Source of the DNA: Aquilaria yunnanensis
Taxonomy: Eukaryota > Streptophyta > Magnoliopsida > Malvales > Thymelaeaceae
NCBI GenBank assembly: GCA_039654915.1
Contig: CM077594.1
Coordinates: 48,747,001-48,811,000 of the forward strand
DNA length: 64,000 bases
Direction of reading: 5' to 3'
Shown: positions 47,344 to 57,829 of the stretch, piece after piece
Layout of the letters: each line of letters opens with the position of its first letter
How positions within the stretch are numbered: position 1 is the first letter of the stretch
Translations under genes and position numbers: made by a program
The notes under the pieces: model-generated
What the model saw: only the letters and a program-made list of their open reading frames with translations
Told to the model about the DNA's origin: nothing
The model's database searches: none

Positions 47344-48329
47344 TCTTCTTCCATAACTCATATGGGGAAGAGTTCACATTCTTGGTGGGTACTCTATTAA
47401 GGACATGAACTGCACATAACAGTGCATCACTCCAATAACTGATGTCTAAGTTGGCCTTTGCCATTGTGGAACGTACCATGTCCAAAAGAGTTTTATTCCT
47501 CCTCTCTGACATTCCATTCTGTTGGGGTGTCCAAGGAAGAGTGAACTCCCTTTCAATACCCTTCAAGTCAGAAAAATGCCTTGAATGCATTTGATGTATA
47601 CTCTCCACCCCTATCTATCCTCAAGGACTTAACCTTCTTACCTACTTGGTTCTCAACCAAGTGTACATACTTCTCAAAGCATGCCAAGGCCTCTGCCTTG
47701 TTTCTTAGTAGGTGGATGTGGGTGAATCGAGTGTAATCATCTGTGAATGTGATGAAATACTTAAATCCATTTCTGGATTTAACCCTCATTGGCAAACATA
47801 GGTCAGAGTGAACTAAACTTAGTGCCTCACCTTTCCTAGTTGCTTTGCCAAAAGGTTTTCTTGTGGCCAAAACCTTCCTCTAGGCATGATTGGCAACTTG
47901 GAAGGACAACCTTGGTCAAGAACCTAGCAAGCCACTCTTGGCTAGCTTGTCCATTCTATCTTGACCAATATGACCCAACCTCTCATGCCATCTCATTTCA
48001 TTTGTGACCTCTGTCACATAGCAACTAGGACTTGCAACAAAATGGTCAGTTGGCTTTAACTCATAAAGCCCATTATTAACTGAGCAAGTGCATACTATCT
48101 TATTATCTTTAATAATAGACACATTATTGTTAAAGAAGTTAAAGCAATAGTTGTACTTCAACATAGAACTTATAGAAATCAAATTTCTACAAATGTTTGG
48201 TACATACAATACATCTATTAGATACAAATATCCAATATCTATAGGAATTCTACATGTTCCTATGCCTTCCACTTCCAGCCTGGCATCATTTCCCACTGAA
48301 ACGTGCTTAGCTCCTTTTGAGAGCTTCCT
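47344..48329 (-). pseudogene. A3 integrase and pre-integrase region
   Basis: It contains the integrase core in two frames: NGMSERRNKT with the Glu, a one-base insertion near 47572, then RGGEYTSN and TFTDDYTRF. A further small lesion lies near 47870-47905, then the pre-integrase region (WHERLGHIGQDRM) and VGNDARLEVEGIGTCRIPID. It ends at RKLSK where C1 inserted in TTCCT (48325-48329). Confidence 0.9.
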
Positions 48330-49351
48330 TGATGCGAACCCCGATGGTATAACGACCATGAAACTCGCCCAAGATGTTTTTCAAGCTCCACAAGACATCA
48401 AAGAGACTGGGTTTGAAGACCCCCACCCCTAATCAACCTGTGATTAGAAATGAGAAGTATAGAACTCCAAGAACACAAGCACACTTGTGCACCAAGGCAG
48501 TCCACAAAGAACCAAAGAGAAAACCTCTCCAAAGAGCAATATTATTTTGAAATTTTTCTGTATGCTTACATCCAGAATATGTGCCTTTATATAGGCCTAA
48601 ACTAGGGTTAAAAGCTGGGCAAAATTCGCAGCCCAAGTCACCTAGGAAACCTAGTTACAAAGGACTCAAGAAAACCTAGTCAAACTAGGACTCTAACACA
48701 CTTTTAACACATGTTTAAGGTGTGCAGCGAATTCCTTTTATCCTAAATGACCTGAATCAATTCCATGGCCTAAATAAAATCCTAAAGAATGTAAATAAAT
48801 ACGAAAATAAAATAAAATACGTTACAAAACAAGATTGGCCATAAAAACTCGAAAATAGCCTTCTTGGGTGATTCTGGCTTGTGTCTCCAACTTCAAGCTG
48901 AAATTCGAACTTGATGCAGCAATGATTTCTCAAAATTCAAAGCATAAAAGTTGTAGATATCTTTCTTAGCTTCGAAACCACACTTGAATCACACAAAATG
49001 GACTTCTGAATCGAAAGATATTCCCAAAATACTGCAACTGCTTCTGAACCAGCGATAACTCGTAAATCGCAATTTTGAAGCTAAATTGGACCTCCTTATC
49101 GTGCAAACTGGGTTTGATGGTCTTCATATGACTTGTAGCTCCAGATTTTATATTTCCAATGAATCAAGAATTACTCATTTCTGATCTGTTTAGCTCAAGA
49201 TATGATTTTTCTAACAGAACATCACCAATCTGTCAACATCCGAGCTTGAAGTGCACTAGTGAGCTCCTTAGCCTTTTTCTTTGTCAATGGTTCACTAGAA
49301 ACTTTTAGTGGGTCCTTGCCTTCCTTGGTTGTGCCTTCTTTGATCGTATCA
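48330..49351 (-). repeat. 3' LTR of C1 (1022 bp)
   Basis: The + strand reads TGATGCGAAC to TGATCGTATCA. The last 43 codons and the stop of the C1 ORF lie in its first 130 sense bases (49351-49222). Confidence 0.95.
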
Positions 49352-52029
49352 GCTCCCCCCTCCTTAGAAGGATTCGTCCTCGAATCAAAACCTACACTAG
49401 AAAAGGGAATTGAATCAATAACAATGAAATAATCAACACATAAGCACTTACCTTTCACATAAGCACCAATAGCATGGAATGCTTGTGTATGGAGCTTTAA
49501 TCTTGTGCAAAATCTGATCCAATATTGAAATGCAATGATACCTCCTGGATCAAAGACAAAGCTTGAAACAATTAGCACAAAAAATCTGAATGTTTGCACA
49601 ATTTTCATCTTAACTCTAGGCATCACTTTCATTGCCTCTACCATCTCAAAAACATTATTCTCACAACAAGTAAAAGTGTAGGAATAATTTACCTTAGGGA
49701 TGCTGTATGCACTCAAAACAAATGGACCTAAACTCACACAAGTGTTATGGTTATGAAAAGCACAAGGTATGCATGTCAAGACAATAGTTTGCATAGGCCA
49801 TTCAAACAAACAAGAATTGAACACAATATGGCCTAAACTAATAACAAAACTAGGATGCATGAATTTCACAAAAATCCTAAGCATTTTAAATGAAACAAGA
49901 TCAAACTTATTTTTGTATGTATATGCACCACAATGCATAAAAATTGTGAATATGTATGAAATGTGACACAAAACAAAGGACTCAACATACCTCCTTAAAA
50001 GGCTGAATTTAAAACCAGAATTTTCACTCAAAATAAAAACTTTTAGGTTTGGACATAAAGCAAAAAGATCAAGACTCAAAAGTTTGTGTAATGCATGTGT
50101 CATGACAAAAAAATGCTTGCTGGAAATTAAAGATTGACACACAAAAATGGGCTGAATATAAATGTGAATCAAAGAAATATGTAATGCATGTGTAACAACC
50201 AATTTATGCATGAAACATTCCAAAGAAGTAGATTTAACTTCAAGTAAAACAAAACAATGTGACATGGATGCAAAGTAAACAAATTCAAAAACAAAAGACA
50301 ACAAAACAGATTTTCCTCTAGAGAAACTCAAGCAATTCCAAAGATGATTTGACAAAACCAAAGAATTTGAAGCTTGTAAACCATATTTTGTCAAATTTCC
50401 ATGTTTACTTCCTTCTCTTAATCTAGTTTCATGAAAACCATTTGTCAAAATAACATTGCAAGCAAACACACCTTGTTTGAGATTTTCATGCAAAACTACA
50501 TCAAATCTAGGTGTTAGGAAGAAATACATTACAGTGGTTGGACTTAGTCTCCAAGTATCTTCCTTTGGTGTAGGAGCCACAAAATTTTCACCTTTGCACT
50601 TAATGGCTTCGGTTGGAGTTACATTAATTTCATCCCCTTGTAACATAGGATAAAAAACAATGTTAGGCAAACTTTTGCATATGAAATCACTTGGACTCAC
50701 CTCAAATTGTTCCTTTTCAACCTCCTTCATTGGTTTGATGCATGGGACATGGCTTAGAATATTAGGAACACCAACTTCTTGGATGGGCAGCAACTCACTT
50801 GATTCTTGTAGTTCATCGCCACTTAATTCTTGAAAAGAAGACAACACAACACTAGAACAAGACTCCATTATGTTAGATAAAAGTATGGCTTCTCTGTAGG
50901 CCTTTCTCTCTTCACTCGGCTTGGGTTCATTGCACTCTTGTCTTCTCTCAACTTCGCACTCAATTTCTTCTCTCGGGAACTCTCCACTCTTCTTCCCCTC
51001 ATGTTCACTCTTCTCACTTAATCTCTCGGTTGTTCTCTCAACTTTCCCCTCATCACTCTTGCCCTCAACTTTCCCCTCTTTTTCTTTTCTCTCAACCTCA
51101 CTTTGAAGTTTTCTTTGATCCTCCAAGACTTGTTGTGGTGAAAGTGGTACAAGCATGATTGACTTTTCTTGTTGAGATTGAGACAAGTCTCCTTTTGTGG
51201 TCTCCATGTTTGGCTTGGGTACTTCTCTCACATCCTTACTCCATGCTCCTCTCCATGTGGAAATTCCTCCTTGAGACATCTTGGATGCCTTGGACCTTTT
51301 GATGATCTTTTCGGCCTTGGTGGCATAATGAAGCAAATCCTCCATGTTGACATATGGCACCATCTCCACTTCGTTGGCAATCTCAAGATTGAGACCATTA
51401 ATGAATCTAGCAATGGTGGTCTCCTCATCCTCCATGATGTTGGCTCGGGTCAAGGTTATCTCCAAGTCTTTGTGGTAGTCCTCCACACTCCTTTGGCCTT
51501 GCACTAGCTTTTGAAGCTTTAAGTGTTGATCTCTATAGTAGGAGCTAGGCACAAATCTCCTCCTCATTAAGGCTTTAAGGGCTCTCCATGTATGTATGGG
51601 CTCCTCCTCATTCCTTCTCCTAGAAGTAACATCCTGATTCCACCATACAAGAGCATAATTAGTGAACTTTATTGTAGCCAATTTAACCTTCTCTTTCTCG
51701 GAGTAATGATGGCAATCAAACACCATCTCAATCTTTTGCTCCCACTCCCAATACGCATCGGGATCACTCCTCCCTTGGAAAGGTGGAATGGTAAGCTTGA
51801 TGGAATTTAGGTTGTTATCCTCTCTTGGCTCACCCCTCATTGGAAACCCATGGTCATGCCAAACTCTTTCTTCCTCCTCGGGTTCTTTTCTCCTTGGACC
51901 TCTCGTTGGCAACCTCAAATCAATGTCCTCAATCGTCCCCACAAGTCTATTGAGAGTTTCTTGAAATTCTCTCATGGTTGGCTCCTCATTGTGTCTCACT
52001 TTCATCCTCCTATCCTCTTGGCCCTCCAT
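49222..52029 (-). CDS. C1 gag-containing ORF, 935 codons
   Basis: The first true ATG is at 52029; the open frame upstream to 52062 lacks one. Residues about 80-250 form a Retrotrans_gag domain (LTIPPFQGRSDPDAYWEWEQ, YALVWWNQ, TWRALKALMRRRFVPSSYY). No zinc knuckle is visible. Residues about 260-420 are a highly charged Glu/Lys stretch. Residues about 430-880 are hydrophobic, rich in Phe, His, Cys and Ser, with no motif I know; no enzyme motif is present. The last residues read FDSRTNPSKEGGADTIK and then, inside the LTR, EPLTKKKAKELTSAL. This resembles the GPMTR-type tail of plant gypsy polyproteins. So the ORF looks like a polyprotein whose enzymes were replaced by unrelated sequence. Open over 935 codons in AT-rich DNA, which suggests selection or recent origin. 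Confidence 0.85.
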   Translation of the reverse strand: MEGQEDRRMKVRHNEEPTMREFQETLNRLVGTIEDIDLRLPTRGPRRKEPEEEERVWHDHGFPMRGEPREDNNLNSIKLTIPPFQGRSDPDAYWEWEQKIEMVFDCHHYSEKEKVKLATIKFTNYALVWWNQDVTSRRRNEEEPIHTWRALKALMRRRFVPSSYYRDQHLKLQKLVQGQRSVEDYHKDLEITLTRANIMEDEETTIARFINGLNLEIANEVEMVPYVNMEDLLHYATKAEKIIKRSKASKMSQGGISTWRGAWSKDVREVPKPNMETTKGDLSQSQQEKSIMLVPLSPQQVLEDQRKLQSEVERKEKEGKVEGKSDEGKVERTTERLSEKSEHEGKKSGEFPREEIECEVERRQECNEPKPSEERKAYREAILLSNIMESCSSVVLSSFQELSGDELQESSELLPIQEVGVPNILSHVPCIKPMKEVEKEQFEVSPSDFICKSLPNIVFYPMLQGDEINVTPTEAIKCKGENFVAPTPKEDTWRLSPTTVMYFFLTPRFDVVLHENLKQGVFACNVILTNGFHETRLREGSKHGNLTKYGLQASNSLVLSNHLWNCLSFSRGKSVLLSFVFEFVYFASMSHCFVLLEVKSTSLECFMHKLVVTHALHISLIHIYIQPIFVCQSLISSKHFFVMTHALHKLLSLDLFALCPNLKVFILSENSGFKFSLLRRYVESFVLCHISYIFTIFMHCGAYTYKNKFDLVSFKMLRIFVKFMHPSFVISLGHIVFNSCLFEWPMQTIVLTCIPCAFHNHNTCVSLGPFVLSAYSIPKVNYSYTFTCCENNVFEMVEAMKVMPRVKMKIVQTFRFFVLIVSSFVFDPGGIIAFQYWIRFCTRLKLHTQAFHAIGAYVKGKCLCVDYFIVIDSIPFSSVGFDSRTNPSKEGGADTIKEGTTKEGKDPLKVSSEPLTKKKAKELTSALQARMLTDW
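49352..49367 (-). promoter_or_regulatory. Polypurine tract of C1
   Basis: The + strand reads GCTCCCCCCTCCTT directly next to the LTR, which is AAGGAGGGGGGAGC on the sense strand. It lies inside the ORF, so the PPT is also coding. Confidence 0.85.
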
Positions 52030-52913
52030 ACTCCTGAAAATAACAAAGATCCTCACAACCACTCACCTCACGTGTTTCACTCAAAAGATGAACACTCAAA
52101 CACTCAATTTGTTAGTGAGATATTGCTATTCAAAGAGTTCTCAAAAGTTCTAAGAAAACTATCCTCAAAGCACACAAGAAAACTTGAATTTTCGAAGAAC
52201 TATTTTGACTCCAAAAGAGGTGGGCTAAACAAGCTTTAAAAGACTCTAGGAAGCTCTTGCAATTGATGATCACAAGAACCACAAAGAAAGCTTTCTGGCT
52301 GGAAAACAATGGGATAGGTTTTGGGGCGCAAAACTTTCAACACTTTGTAAAAACTTCTCTTTTTGCAAGCTTTCCTTTCTTTGTTCTTTCCTTTTCTTTT
52401 CTTCTTTTTTTTTTCTTTTTTTTTTCTCTTTTTGCTTGCTGTTTTGATGCTAAACAAACGTTCTCCTTGAAATTCCTTGCTGCCAAAGACAAAAAGTCAG
52501 TTTCCAATTTGGCCAAAACAAGAAACTATTGAAACTTGCACAATTTTGAAACAACTTTTGATACCGAAACTTCCTCAACTTGGATCCTTCTTTTTTTGGT
52601 GTTTTCTTGACTCTAGGATGCTGGAAACAATGAAAACAAGAGAGATTAATAGGGCTGGACACGAAACAGAAAGATAAGAATTAGACAAGAACAAACGAAT
52701 TGAAACCGAGAATACTAGGTGACACGGATTGACTTCTTTTTGTTGTTTTTGTGATTTTCGGACTTGAACAAGGATGGAACAAAAAGGACAGACCTGAAAC
52801 AAGAAGAAAATAGATTAAAACAGAGAATTAAAGCACGAATTTGCTGAACTAAATTGAAAGAAAAACTGAAGAGAAACAAGAACACAAAGATATGTCCTTC
52901 AATGGAACTTGTG
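52030..52913 (-). other. C1 untranslated leader
   Basis: About 0.9 kb from the primer site to the gag ATG. On the sense strand it holds long A-rich purine runs (about 52380-52435). A TTGTTATTTTCAG sequence just before the ATG looks like a splice acceptor. The same leader follows the C2 LTR at 55698-56388 in the other orientation. Confidence 0.7.
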
Positions 52914-52925
52914 GCTCTGATACCA
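52914..52925 (-). promoter_or_regulatory. Primer binding site of C1
   Basis: The + strand CTCTGATACCAA next to the 5' LTR is the reverse complement of the initiator tRNA-Met primer site. The C2 copy has the same site at 55684-55695. Confidence 0.9.
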
Positions 52926-52927
52926 AC

Positions 52928-53949
52928 TGATGCGAACCCCGATGGTATAACGACCATGAAACTCGCCCAAGATGTTTTTCAAGCTCCACAAGACATCAAA
53001 GAGACTGGGTTTGAAGACCCCCACCCCTAATCAACCTGTGATTAGAAACGAGAAGTATAGAACTCCAAGAACACAAGCACACTTATGCACCAAGGCAGTC
53101 CACAAAGAACCAAAGAGAAAACCTCTCCAAAGAGCAATATTATTTCGAAATTTTTCTGTATGCTTACATCGAGAATATGTGCCTTTATATAGGCCTAAAC
53201 TAGGGTTAAAAGCTGGGCAAAATTCGCAGCCCAAGTCACCTAGGAAACCTAGTTACAAAGGACTCAAGAAAACCTAGTCAAACTAGGACTCTAACACACT
53301 TTTAACACATGTTTAAGGTGTGCAGCGAATTCCTTTTATCCTAAATGACCTGAATCAATTCCATGGCCTAAATAAAATCCTAAAGAATGTAAATAAATAC
53401 GAAAATAAAATAAAATACGTTACAAAACAAGATTGGCCATAAAAACTCGAAAATAGCCTTCTTGGGTGATTCTGGCTTGTGTCTCTAACTTCAAGCTGAA
53501 ATTCGAACTTGATGCAGCAATGATTTCTCAAAATTCAAAGCATAAAAGTTGTAGATATCTTTCTTAGCTTCGAAACCACACTTGAATCACACAAAATGGA
53601 CTTCTGAATCGAAAGATATTCCCAAAATACTGCAACTGCTTCTGAACCAGCGATAACTCGTAAATCGAGATTTTGAAGCTAAATTGGACCTCCTTATCGT
53701 GCAAACTGGGTTTGATGGTCTTCATATGACTTGTAGCTCCAGATTTTATCTTTCCAATGAATCAAGAATTACTCATTTCCGATCTGTTTAGCTCAAGATA
53801 TGATTTTTCTACCAGAACATCACTAATCTGTCAACATCCGAGCTTGAAGTGCACTAGTGAGCTCCTTAGCCTTTTTCTTTGTCAATGGTCCACTAGAAAC
53901 TTTTAGTGGGTCCTTGCCTTCCTTGGTTGTGCCTTCTTTGATCATATCA
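52928..53949 (-). repeat. 5' LTR of C1 (1022 bp)
   Basis: Exactly as long as the 3' LTR. TATATAAA box (sense) at 53184-53191 on the minus strand. The frame crossing its outer end into A3 protease (53823-54053) is a junction artefact. Confidence 0.95.
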
Positions 53950-54666
53950 TTCCTGTAGGCCACAAACCAGGACCTATCCCGGGCTATGTGGTCTGTTGCT
54001 CCCGAGTCTACAATCCACAAAGAATTGCACTCAGTTAGTAATGTACATGACACAACATGTACAAAGGAAGTAGAAGGGTATGTATGTACCTTGGGTGGAC
54101 CCTTGCAATCTTTTGCAAAGTGTCCTTTATACCCACAGTTGAAGCACTTTAGCTAGCTTATGTCCCGCTTCTTTTTGAACTTTTTCTTGGAAGCAGGACC
54201 ATTTTCCCTTGCCCTTCCCTGGCCCTCCTTTTCCACCACTCTTCTTCCATCCCTTCTGGATAGAGGATGAGGCAACATATGTCTTAGAATGGTCCTTAAG
54301 GGCCATCACCTCAGCCTCAAGCAGGAGGTGACGAGCAATGTCATCAAATGACATTATTTGAGGGTTATGGCGTAAGTTGACCTTCATCAACTGCCATTCC
54401 TCATTGGGCAGGGAATGGATTATTGCTTTCACTTGTTGCTCATTAGTGAGCACGTGCCCTGCTGTCTTGAGTTGGTGGATCATGCGTGACATCTCACGCA
54501 AGTGAGCACTCATAGAGTGATCAGCACGCTTCACATAATTCTCAAACCTGAGAATCATTGAGCGTTGTTTCTCTACAGAAATATCTCCATACTTGGCCTT
54601 GACTGAGTCCCATATGGCCTTAGCCCCTTCAAGCATGGAGAATTCCACCATAATCTCATCCACCAT
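53950..54666 (-). pseudogene. A3 protease and gag C-terminal fragment
   Basis: From protease (IVDSGATDHIARDRSW) back through the zinc-knuckle region into gag (WDSVKAKYGDISVEKQRS). A one-base insertion near 54198 shifts the frame ahead of the knuckle, and a stop lies at the Lys codon before LKCFN. It is cut at the gag position corresponding to STMVDEIM by C2. Confidence 0.9.
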
Positions 54667-55681
54667 GGATATGATCAAAGAAGGCACAACCAAGAAAGGC
54701 AAGGATCCATTAAAGATAACTAGTGGACCATTGACAAGGAAGAAGGCTAATGAGCTCACTAGTGCACTTCAAGCTTGGATTTTGACAGATTGGTGATGTT
54801 CTGGTAGAAAATTCTATCTTGAGCTAAATAGGTCGGAATTGATTAATTCTTGATTCATTGGAAAGCTAACATATGGAGCTGAAAATCATATGAATACCAT
54901 GAAACCCAGTTTGCACGATAAGGGGGTCCAATTTAGCTTCAAAATCGCGATTTACGAGTTATCGCTGGTTCAGAAGCAGTTGCAGTATTTTGGGAATATC
55001 CTTCGATTTAGAAGTCCATTTTGTGTAATTCAAGTTTGGTTTCGAAGCTAAGAAAGTGATCTACAACTTTCATGTTTTACATTTTGAGAAATCATGGTTG
55101 CATGAAGTTCAAATTTCAGCTTGAAGTTGAAGACACAAGCAGGAACCACCCGAGAAGACTATTTTGGGGTTTTAATGTTCAATCTTGTATTTATAGTTTA
55201 TTTTCGTTCAAATCCTATTTAGCTACATTATTTTGGAATTTATTTAGGCTATGGAATAGTTTTAAATCACTTTGCACAAGTGGCATATGCTGCATTCATT
55301 AAACTTGTTCAAACTAGGAATTAGAGTCCTAATTTGACTAGGATTTCCTATGTCTTTGTATCTAGGATTCCTAACCTAGGCTGTGAATTTTGCCCAGCTT
55401 TTAACCCTAGTTTGGGCCTATATAAAGGCACATATTCTGGATGTAAACACACAGAAAAATTTCGAAATAATATTTCTCTTTGGAGAGGTTTTCTCTTTGG
55501 TTCTTTGTGGACTGCCTTGGTGCACAAGTGTGCTTGTGTTCTTGGAGTTCTATACTTCTCGTTTCTAATCACAGGTTGATTAGGGGTGGGGGTTTCAAAT
55601 CCAGTCTCTTTGATGTCTTGTGGAGCTTGAAAAACATCTTGGTCGAGTTTCATGGTCTTTATACCATTGGGGTTCGCATCA
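54667..55681 (+). repeat. 5' LTR of C2 (about 1015 bp)
   Basis: It starts with the polyprotein-tail segment of the longer subtype (GPLTRKKANELTSAL), while the segment after about 55170 is close to the 986-bp subtype, so it is mosaic. It ends GTTCGCATCA. Confidence 0.9.
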
Positions 55682-55683
55682 GT

Positions 55684-55695
55684 TGGTATCAGAGC
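55684..55695 (+). promoter_or_regulatory. Primer binding site of C2
   Basis: TGGTATCAGAGC, two bases after the LTR, the same primer as C1. The following leader (to 56388) includes an A-rich run at about 56176-56235 and contains no coding frame. Confidence 0.92.
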
Positions 55696-56388
55696 CACAA
55701 GTTCCATTGAAGGACATATCTTTGTGTTCTTGTTTCTCTGCGTTTTTTAATTAAATTTTTTCCAGTAATTTTGTGTCTTAATCCTCTGTTTTAATCATTT
55801 TTCGTCTTGTTTCAGGTCTGTCCCTTTTTATTCCATCCTTGTTCAATTATGAAAATCACAAAAACAACAAAAAGAAGTCAATCTGTGTTGTCTAGTGTTC
55901 TCGGTTTCAATTCGTTTGTTCCTGTCTAATTCTTATCTTTCTGTTTCATGTCCAGCCATATTAATCTCTTTTTTTTTCATTGTTTCCAGCATCTTAGAGT
56001 CCAGAAAACTTCAAAAAGAAAAAAAGGATCCAAGTTCAGGAATTTTCGGTATCAAAAAGTTGCTTCAAATTATGCCAATTTCACTAGTTTTCTTCTCTTG
56101 GCCAAAAAGAATTCTAACTTTTTGTCTTTGACAGCAAGGAGTTTCAAGGAGAACGTTTGGTTAGCATCAAAACAGCAAGCAAAAAAAAAAAAAGGAGGAA
56201 AAAAAAAGAAGGAAAAGGAAATAAAAAGAAAGAGCAAAGAAAGGAAAAGAAAAGAGCTTGCAAAAATAGAAGTTTTCTCAAATTGTTGAAAGTTTTGCGC
56301 CCCAAAACCTATCCCATTGTTTTTAAGCCAAAAAGCTTTCTGTGTGGTTCTTGTAATCATCAATTGCAATTGCTTCTTAGAGTCTTTT

Positions 56389-57829
56389 TGAAGATTTTCA
56401 GGATCTTATGATAACATACTTTTATGTTATCTACTCATATATATGCCACATGCATATTTGTTCATTTGAATTCAACATGGATATAGATATACATAATACT
56501 AATTCTTTAACATATTATTCATGCAGTTGATATAACATTCTATATAACATATCAATTTTACATACATGTTGTGTCAAATAAATCCTAGCATGCTACTAAG
56601 AACATTCATGTAAATAATTCAAACCTAGCATGCTACTAAACCAAGAGAGAATGTGCACCTTTCTTCTTGGTTATCTTTGGTGAAAACTTGAGGGAGAACT
56701 TGATCTTAGAGGGGCACCTTGAAGCTTGAATAGAGATGAACAATCTCTACGTAAATCCACCCACAATGCTCTCAAGAAGTGTTTAATATTTCGGCCTCTA
56801 AAGGAAATAGGAGGAGAACAATTTTCTCTCAAGAAAATGGAGCAAATAGAGTGTAAATTCGTGCTTAAAATGGCCAGCCACTAAAGGCTATTTATAGATG
56901 ACCAAAAGGCACACCTTTACACCAAGAAAGGTGTCTTTTAAGCCAAAGAACACTTCCTTTGGCTAAGGGTCATGTATGGTGGCGAAAATACATGTCTTTT
57001 AGCCAAGAAACACTTCCTTTAGCCTATAACCACCCATAACTACCTTATGGGCGAAAATACATGTCTTTTAGAGCCAAGGAACACTTCCTTTGGCCTATAA
57101 CCACCCATAACTACCTTACGGGCGAAAATACATGTCTTTTAGAGCCATGGAACACTTCTTTTGGCCTATAACCACCCCATAACTACCTTATGGCCGAATA
57201 TACATGTCTTTTCACTCAAGGAACACTTCCTTTTGGATGAAAGGACATGTTCTTTTAGCCAATAGTCATCTCTTTTGATGAAGAGACATACCTTTACACA
57301 AAAGATGTGTCTCTTGCTGGTTATGAGCTAAAAGCAAGGTAAGCTAGCACAAAGCTAGCTCACTATGCTACTTATGCACCATTGAGCTCCTTTGAGCTCC
57401 AACCAAGCACCATGAACTGCGGTCCAGCTCCTAGAGCTGACCTTGAGCTGGAGTTAGCTGCTCTCAGCTGAAGTGAAATGAAGTCCAGCTACACTCAGCT
57501 ACCAAAAGCTGAAGTGAGCTAACTTGAGCTGAAGTCCAGCTACTTTGAGCCACTTATAGCTGAAGTGAGCTGACTTGAGCTGAGTTGAGCTGACTTGAGC
57601 TAACTTGAGCTGAAGTCCAGCAACTTTGAGCTACTTATAGCTGAAGTGAGCTGACTTGAGCTGATGTCCGGCTACTCTGAGCTACTTATAGCTGTAGTGA
57701 GCTGACATAAGCTAACTTGAGCTAAAGGGAGCTACTTCTAGCTGCCTTAGATAGCTGTTCAAGCTAGAGTTAGCTCAATGAGCTCAAATCCTACCTTAAA
57801 AGGATCTTGGTGCGCCAAGAATTCCAACA
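56389..57829 (-). repeat. 3' LTR of A4 (1441 bp)
   Basis: It starts TGAAGATTTT and ends TTCCAACA. AGCT array about 57350-57780. 70-bp tandem units about 56940-57200. The polypurine tract lies next to it at about 57830-57841. Confidence 0.94.

Larger units (their letters stand above)
48330..53949 (-). mobile_element. C1: complete non-autonomous gypsy-type element with gag only
   Basis: A 5620-bp element with two 1022-bp LTRs, primer site, polypurine tract and one long ORF with a gag domain. Protease, reverse transcriptase, RNase H and integrase are absent, so it must borrow enzymes. The target duplication TTCCT at 48325-48329 and 53950-53954 proves a transposition event. By eye the LTRs differ at about 13 sites, roughly 1.3%. 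The structure corresponds to terminal-repeat retrotransposons with a gag domain (TR-GAG). Confidence 0.93.
41128..54666 (-). mobile_element. Ty1/copia element A3, nested and 5' truncated in view
   Basis: In minus orientation, starting with the 3' LTR at the left. Coding parts are broken by a solo A LTR (45904-47343), the C1 element (48330-53949) and C2 (from 54667). The gag start and 5' LTR would lie beyond the right edge. A3 shares with A1 the early RNase H stop and LTR variants, so these two are closest relatives here. Confidence 0.9.
54667..56388 (+). mobile_element. C2: 5' LTR and leader of a second C element
   Basis: A plus-orientation LTR (54667-55681, about 1015 bp) followed by primer site and leader, cut by A4 at 56389. 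The rest would lie beyond the window behind A4. The first LTR base appears changed from T to G. The leader matches that of C1, so the missing body may also be a C1-type element, but this cannot be seen. Confidence 0.88.

Noticed and set aside
49222..50700. An envelope-like gene in the second half of the C1 ORF
   Set aside because: Hydrophobic stretches exist, but no signal peptide, cleavage site or clear single transmembrane anchor pattern, and it is fused in frame to gag. Left as unknown.
53823..54053. ORF joining protease motif and the C LTR tail
   Set aside because: It crosses the C1 insertion point into A3, a chimera formed at the junction.
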